Source: Basidiobolus heterosporus B8920 (Eukaryota; Basidiobolomycota; Basidiobolomycetes; Basidiobolales; Basidiobolaceae). From it: a stretch of DNA of 10,402 bases. Location: assembly GCA_000697455.1 (NCBI GenBank), contig JNET01030115.1:1-10402 (forward strand). The letters are read 5' to 3'. Of this stretch, positions 8,426 to 10,402 are shown piece after piece; position 1 is the first letter of the stretch; every line of letters starts with the position of its first letter. The notes beneath the pieces are model-generated. The model was not told the DNA's origin, made no database searches, and saw only the letters and a program-made list of their open reading frames with translations. The position numbers were made by a program, and so were the translations under genes.

Positions 8426-9415
8426 GCAAACTTCTTCAGCTAGAAATCTAGTTATTAGCACACAGCGTTTCAGTATTCAGTAGAGAAGTTGAATTTCTAT
8501 AGAAGCCACAGATAATCAATAGGGCTTAACAATCTTTGAAATAATTTAGAGCAAGTGCTTGAAGCCAAGACAGCTGTAATCTGATGTTGAACAGTGTACT
8601 ATGATATATAGAGAATCTTGTTGTCCAGGCCCAAATTAAAGGGTACCTACCTTTTGACTTCAGAGTAAAGATATTGTCTTCTAAAGATACTCTAGAAGAG
8701 TGAGCAAGTCTTATGCTTCTGCTTTGAATTGGAAGTTTTCCTTTTTCAAACACTATCCAGAAGTTGAAACCTTTAAGCTCAATAACTCAACCAGTTCAAG
8801 CACTGAAGTCTTATCTCAAGATAAGAGAAGGTAAAGTGAGTAAAGGAAAGTTCTTCAGAAGATGCTTGTTGGCTGACTAAATTAATATCCATAAGTATGA
8901 AATTCTTTTCTTGCTTCTTCAGGCTAAAGATGTGAGAATATGCCTCTTAAGGCTTGTAACAATATATGCTGAGCTGTCATTGACTTAAAGGAAGGAAGGG
9001 TTAGTAGAAACAAGGTGTCTTCACTGCAAAGGTAAGGCTTATTCTTTAGATATGTGGATGGGAAGGAAAGAGATTGTTCAATCAATCAATATTTTACCCT
9101 AGTGATTTGGTATAAACTAACATTATACAGAGCATGAGGTATTTCTGAAGGCCGGTATATCATCAGATAATCATCTATATAATCTGAAACTTAACCAGAT
9201 CAGACACCTACCATTGGTCTAGTATTGTACTAAATGTGAAGTGCTTTTATTGGCTAGATCAAAGGCTATGGGTGTTTTGGTGAAATCAATTTCTTGGTGG
9301 TCAGTGATTGGTAATATTGTATCATTGGATGAGATGTATTTTTTGCACCCAATATCTTGCCCAATAATGGTGCAATTTTGATGAAGCAACATTCATTGGA
9401 TAACCACAAATCTGG
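8426..9415 (-). repeat. Repeat R, copy 2 (inverted, lacks S)
   Basis: The reverse complement aligns along its length with 5588-6597. Examples are 'cagatttgtggttatccaatga' against 'cagatttgtggctatctaatga', 'ctagaccaatggtaggtg', 'gaataagccttacctttgcagt' and 'cttctagctgaagaa'-like blocks at the far end. It starts at about 9415, just inside another Gypsy fragment, and ends at about 8426, where the main element's Gag begins and where the other copies continue into S. Short minus-strand frames here are not conserved as proteins in any obvious way, and no function is assigned. Confidence 0.75.
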
Positions 9416-9694
9416 GTCATTACATCTATTTTTGCTGGCTTAAAGAGACTTGGAAGTTGGTGTCTTAGATGTTGGATAGCTGAATACATATTGCAATTAG
9501 TAATATAAAGGAATGGTAACTCCAGAAACTTATCTTTCAATTGTTGGGCTGTTTCTATGCTTGCTATAGGTATCTGATTCCTAGGCATTGACTTGACAGG
9601 ATTGACTGCAGGTTATTGAGCAGGTATCTCAGCCACAGATGTAGTGCTCTGTGATGACTTACATTGCTTCTTAGAGGTCTTTGTAGTTGATGCA
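9416..9694 (-). pseudogene. Ty3/Gypsy fragment C: post-Gag linker
   Basis: The minus-strand frame from 9588 reads 'IPIASIETAQQLKDKFLELP' and then a hydrophobic and polar helical segment ('SAIQHLRHQLPSLFK'). This is the kind of segment found between Gag and protease in fungal-type Gypsy polyproteins and resembles the peptide near 7060-7020. The frame then runs into inverted repeat R at 9415. Upstream, between 9694 and 9588, translation is Ser/Thr/Lys-rich linker-like. It is sandwiched between two R copies of opposite orientation and is a small displaced fossil. Confidence 0.5.
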
Positions 9695-10143
9695 AGTGTT
9701 GTAGTGGTGAGAACTAATTTTCAAGGCACTTACAGTTCCTTTGGGCAATTTCTAGATTGTTCATTATATTAGTACTAACCCAAATCTTTATTACCTAACT
9801 GTGATGAAGTCAATTACTTACAACTTTGAACTTAGCACACACAATCAGAAATGTACAAAGGAGTATCATCTTCTGGTATATTATAATCCAGATTTGTGGC
9901 TAGCCGATGAAAGTTGTTTCATCAAAGTCGGACCATTATTGGGTAAGATATGGGGTGCAGAAATTAGATCTCACCTGATCAAATACTATCACCAATCACT
10001 GACCGCCAGGAAATTGAGTGCACTAAAACACCCATAGCTTTTGATCTAGCCAATGAAATTACTTTAAATTTGGAACAGTACTAGACCAATGGTAGGCATC
10101 TGATATGGCTAAGTTTCAAACCACACAGATGATTATCACACAA
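9695..10143 (+). repeat. Repeat R, copy 3 (left part, cut by LTR)
   Basis: It matches 5395-5845 in the same orientation. A 78-residue plus-strand frame lies in it (9801-10037, with 'YYNPDLWLADESCFIKVG' and 'HQSLTARKLSALKHP'); the counterpart at 5588 has clearly similar residues, so the ancestral R may have been coding here. I do not recognise the protein. Similarity ends at about 10143, exactly where the LTR-like TGTAGTGGGG begins. It holds three CpGs in about 450 bp, more than older parts of the window. Confidence 0.7.
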
Positions 10144-10402
10144 TGTAGTGGGGTTGCAATGCTACCCACTGACAGCTTGAATTTTCTTATCTTATATTAC
10201 CTTACTTAACCATATCATGATTACTATCCTTTACCATTAGTATTATCCCTTTTTACTTAGCTATATTGCAATCCCCTTGCATATCCAAGATTTTCGCAAA
10301 AGCTACCGGAATGTTCTACAATGTCCTAGATCAGAAATCGGTACTTGATCACTCACCCCACTATGGAAAATTCTATGGAAGGTCACATGACCACTTCTAC
10401 CC
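10144..10402 (+). mobile_element. LTR-like sequence, start of an LTR element or solo LTR (truncated by window)
   Basis: Starts TGTAGTGGGG at the exact point where repeat R copy 3 stops, with CACAA at 10139-10143 as the possible 5-base target duplication. The first 30 bases can fold: AGTGGG (10147-10152) pairs with CCCACT (10165-10170). It then becomes T- and C-rich (10180-10270). Near 10300-10330 there is a repeated 'aatgttctacaatgtcctag' block, and at 10381-10392 the near-palindrome ggtcacatgacc. TG at the 5' end, hairpin-rich start and such palindromes are features I associate with fungal Gypsy LTRs. The 3' CA end, promoter, primer site and partner LTR are not in the window. Confidence 0.5.

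Noticed and set aside
1-10402. CRISPR array, tRNA, rRNA or bacterial operon
   Set aside because: No regularly spaced repeats, no cloverleaf-like sequence or rRNA signature noticed, and no ribosome-site-led gene series.

Overview
The window looks like a eukaryotic nuclear repeat graveyard. It is AT-rich, has no bacterial gene layout, no credible intact host gene and no RNA gene that I can recognise. The protein remnants belong to a Ty3/Gypsy LTR retrotransposon whose wording resembles families I remember from fungi, above all basidiomycetes. Examples are a Gag with 'PPKFSGDN', a post-Gag 'TAQQLKDKFLELP' type segment, a protease with 'FDSGSE', and a pre-RT 'TKYKPVAK' segment. A fungal host is therefore my best guess, but it rests on memory rather than a search.

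Layout. Positions 1-250 are the end of a repeat, called R here, whose last ~170 bp form a separable module, S. Positions 297-1887 hold plus-strand relics of an unrecognised, charged and coiled-coil-like coding region. About 1.9-2.9 kb is featureless, ending in a CAGTGGCG-type (hAT-like) terminus at 2904-2911. Positions 3010-3330 are a minus-strand Gypsy protease-end fragment, followed by an inverted S copy (3331-3496). Positions 3497-8425 hold the main minus-strand Gypsy element: Gag and post-Gag at 8425-6772, then protease, pre-RT, RT and RNase H at 5449-3497. Its two halves are separated by a full R+S copy (about 5395-6771). Positions 8426-9415 are a second R copy in inverted orientation, 9416-9694 another Gypsy linker fragment, and 9695-10143 a third, truncated R copy. 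From 10144 an LTR-like sequence (TGTAGTGGGG...) runs off the window.

Nothing here appears to work as a gene set; the elements are fossils nested in one another. The most striking global property is near-absence of CpG (about 24 by hand count in 10.4 kb, with a quarter of them in the last 500 bases). This points to long-term cytosine methylation or RIP-like decay, with the right-hand end probably youngest. The R copies form long inverted repeats that could give hairpin RNA if transcribed. All boundaries were found by eye and are good to perhaps 10-30 bases.
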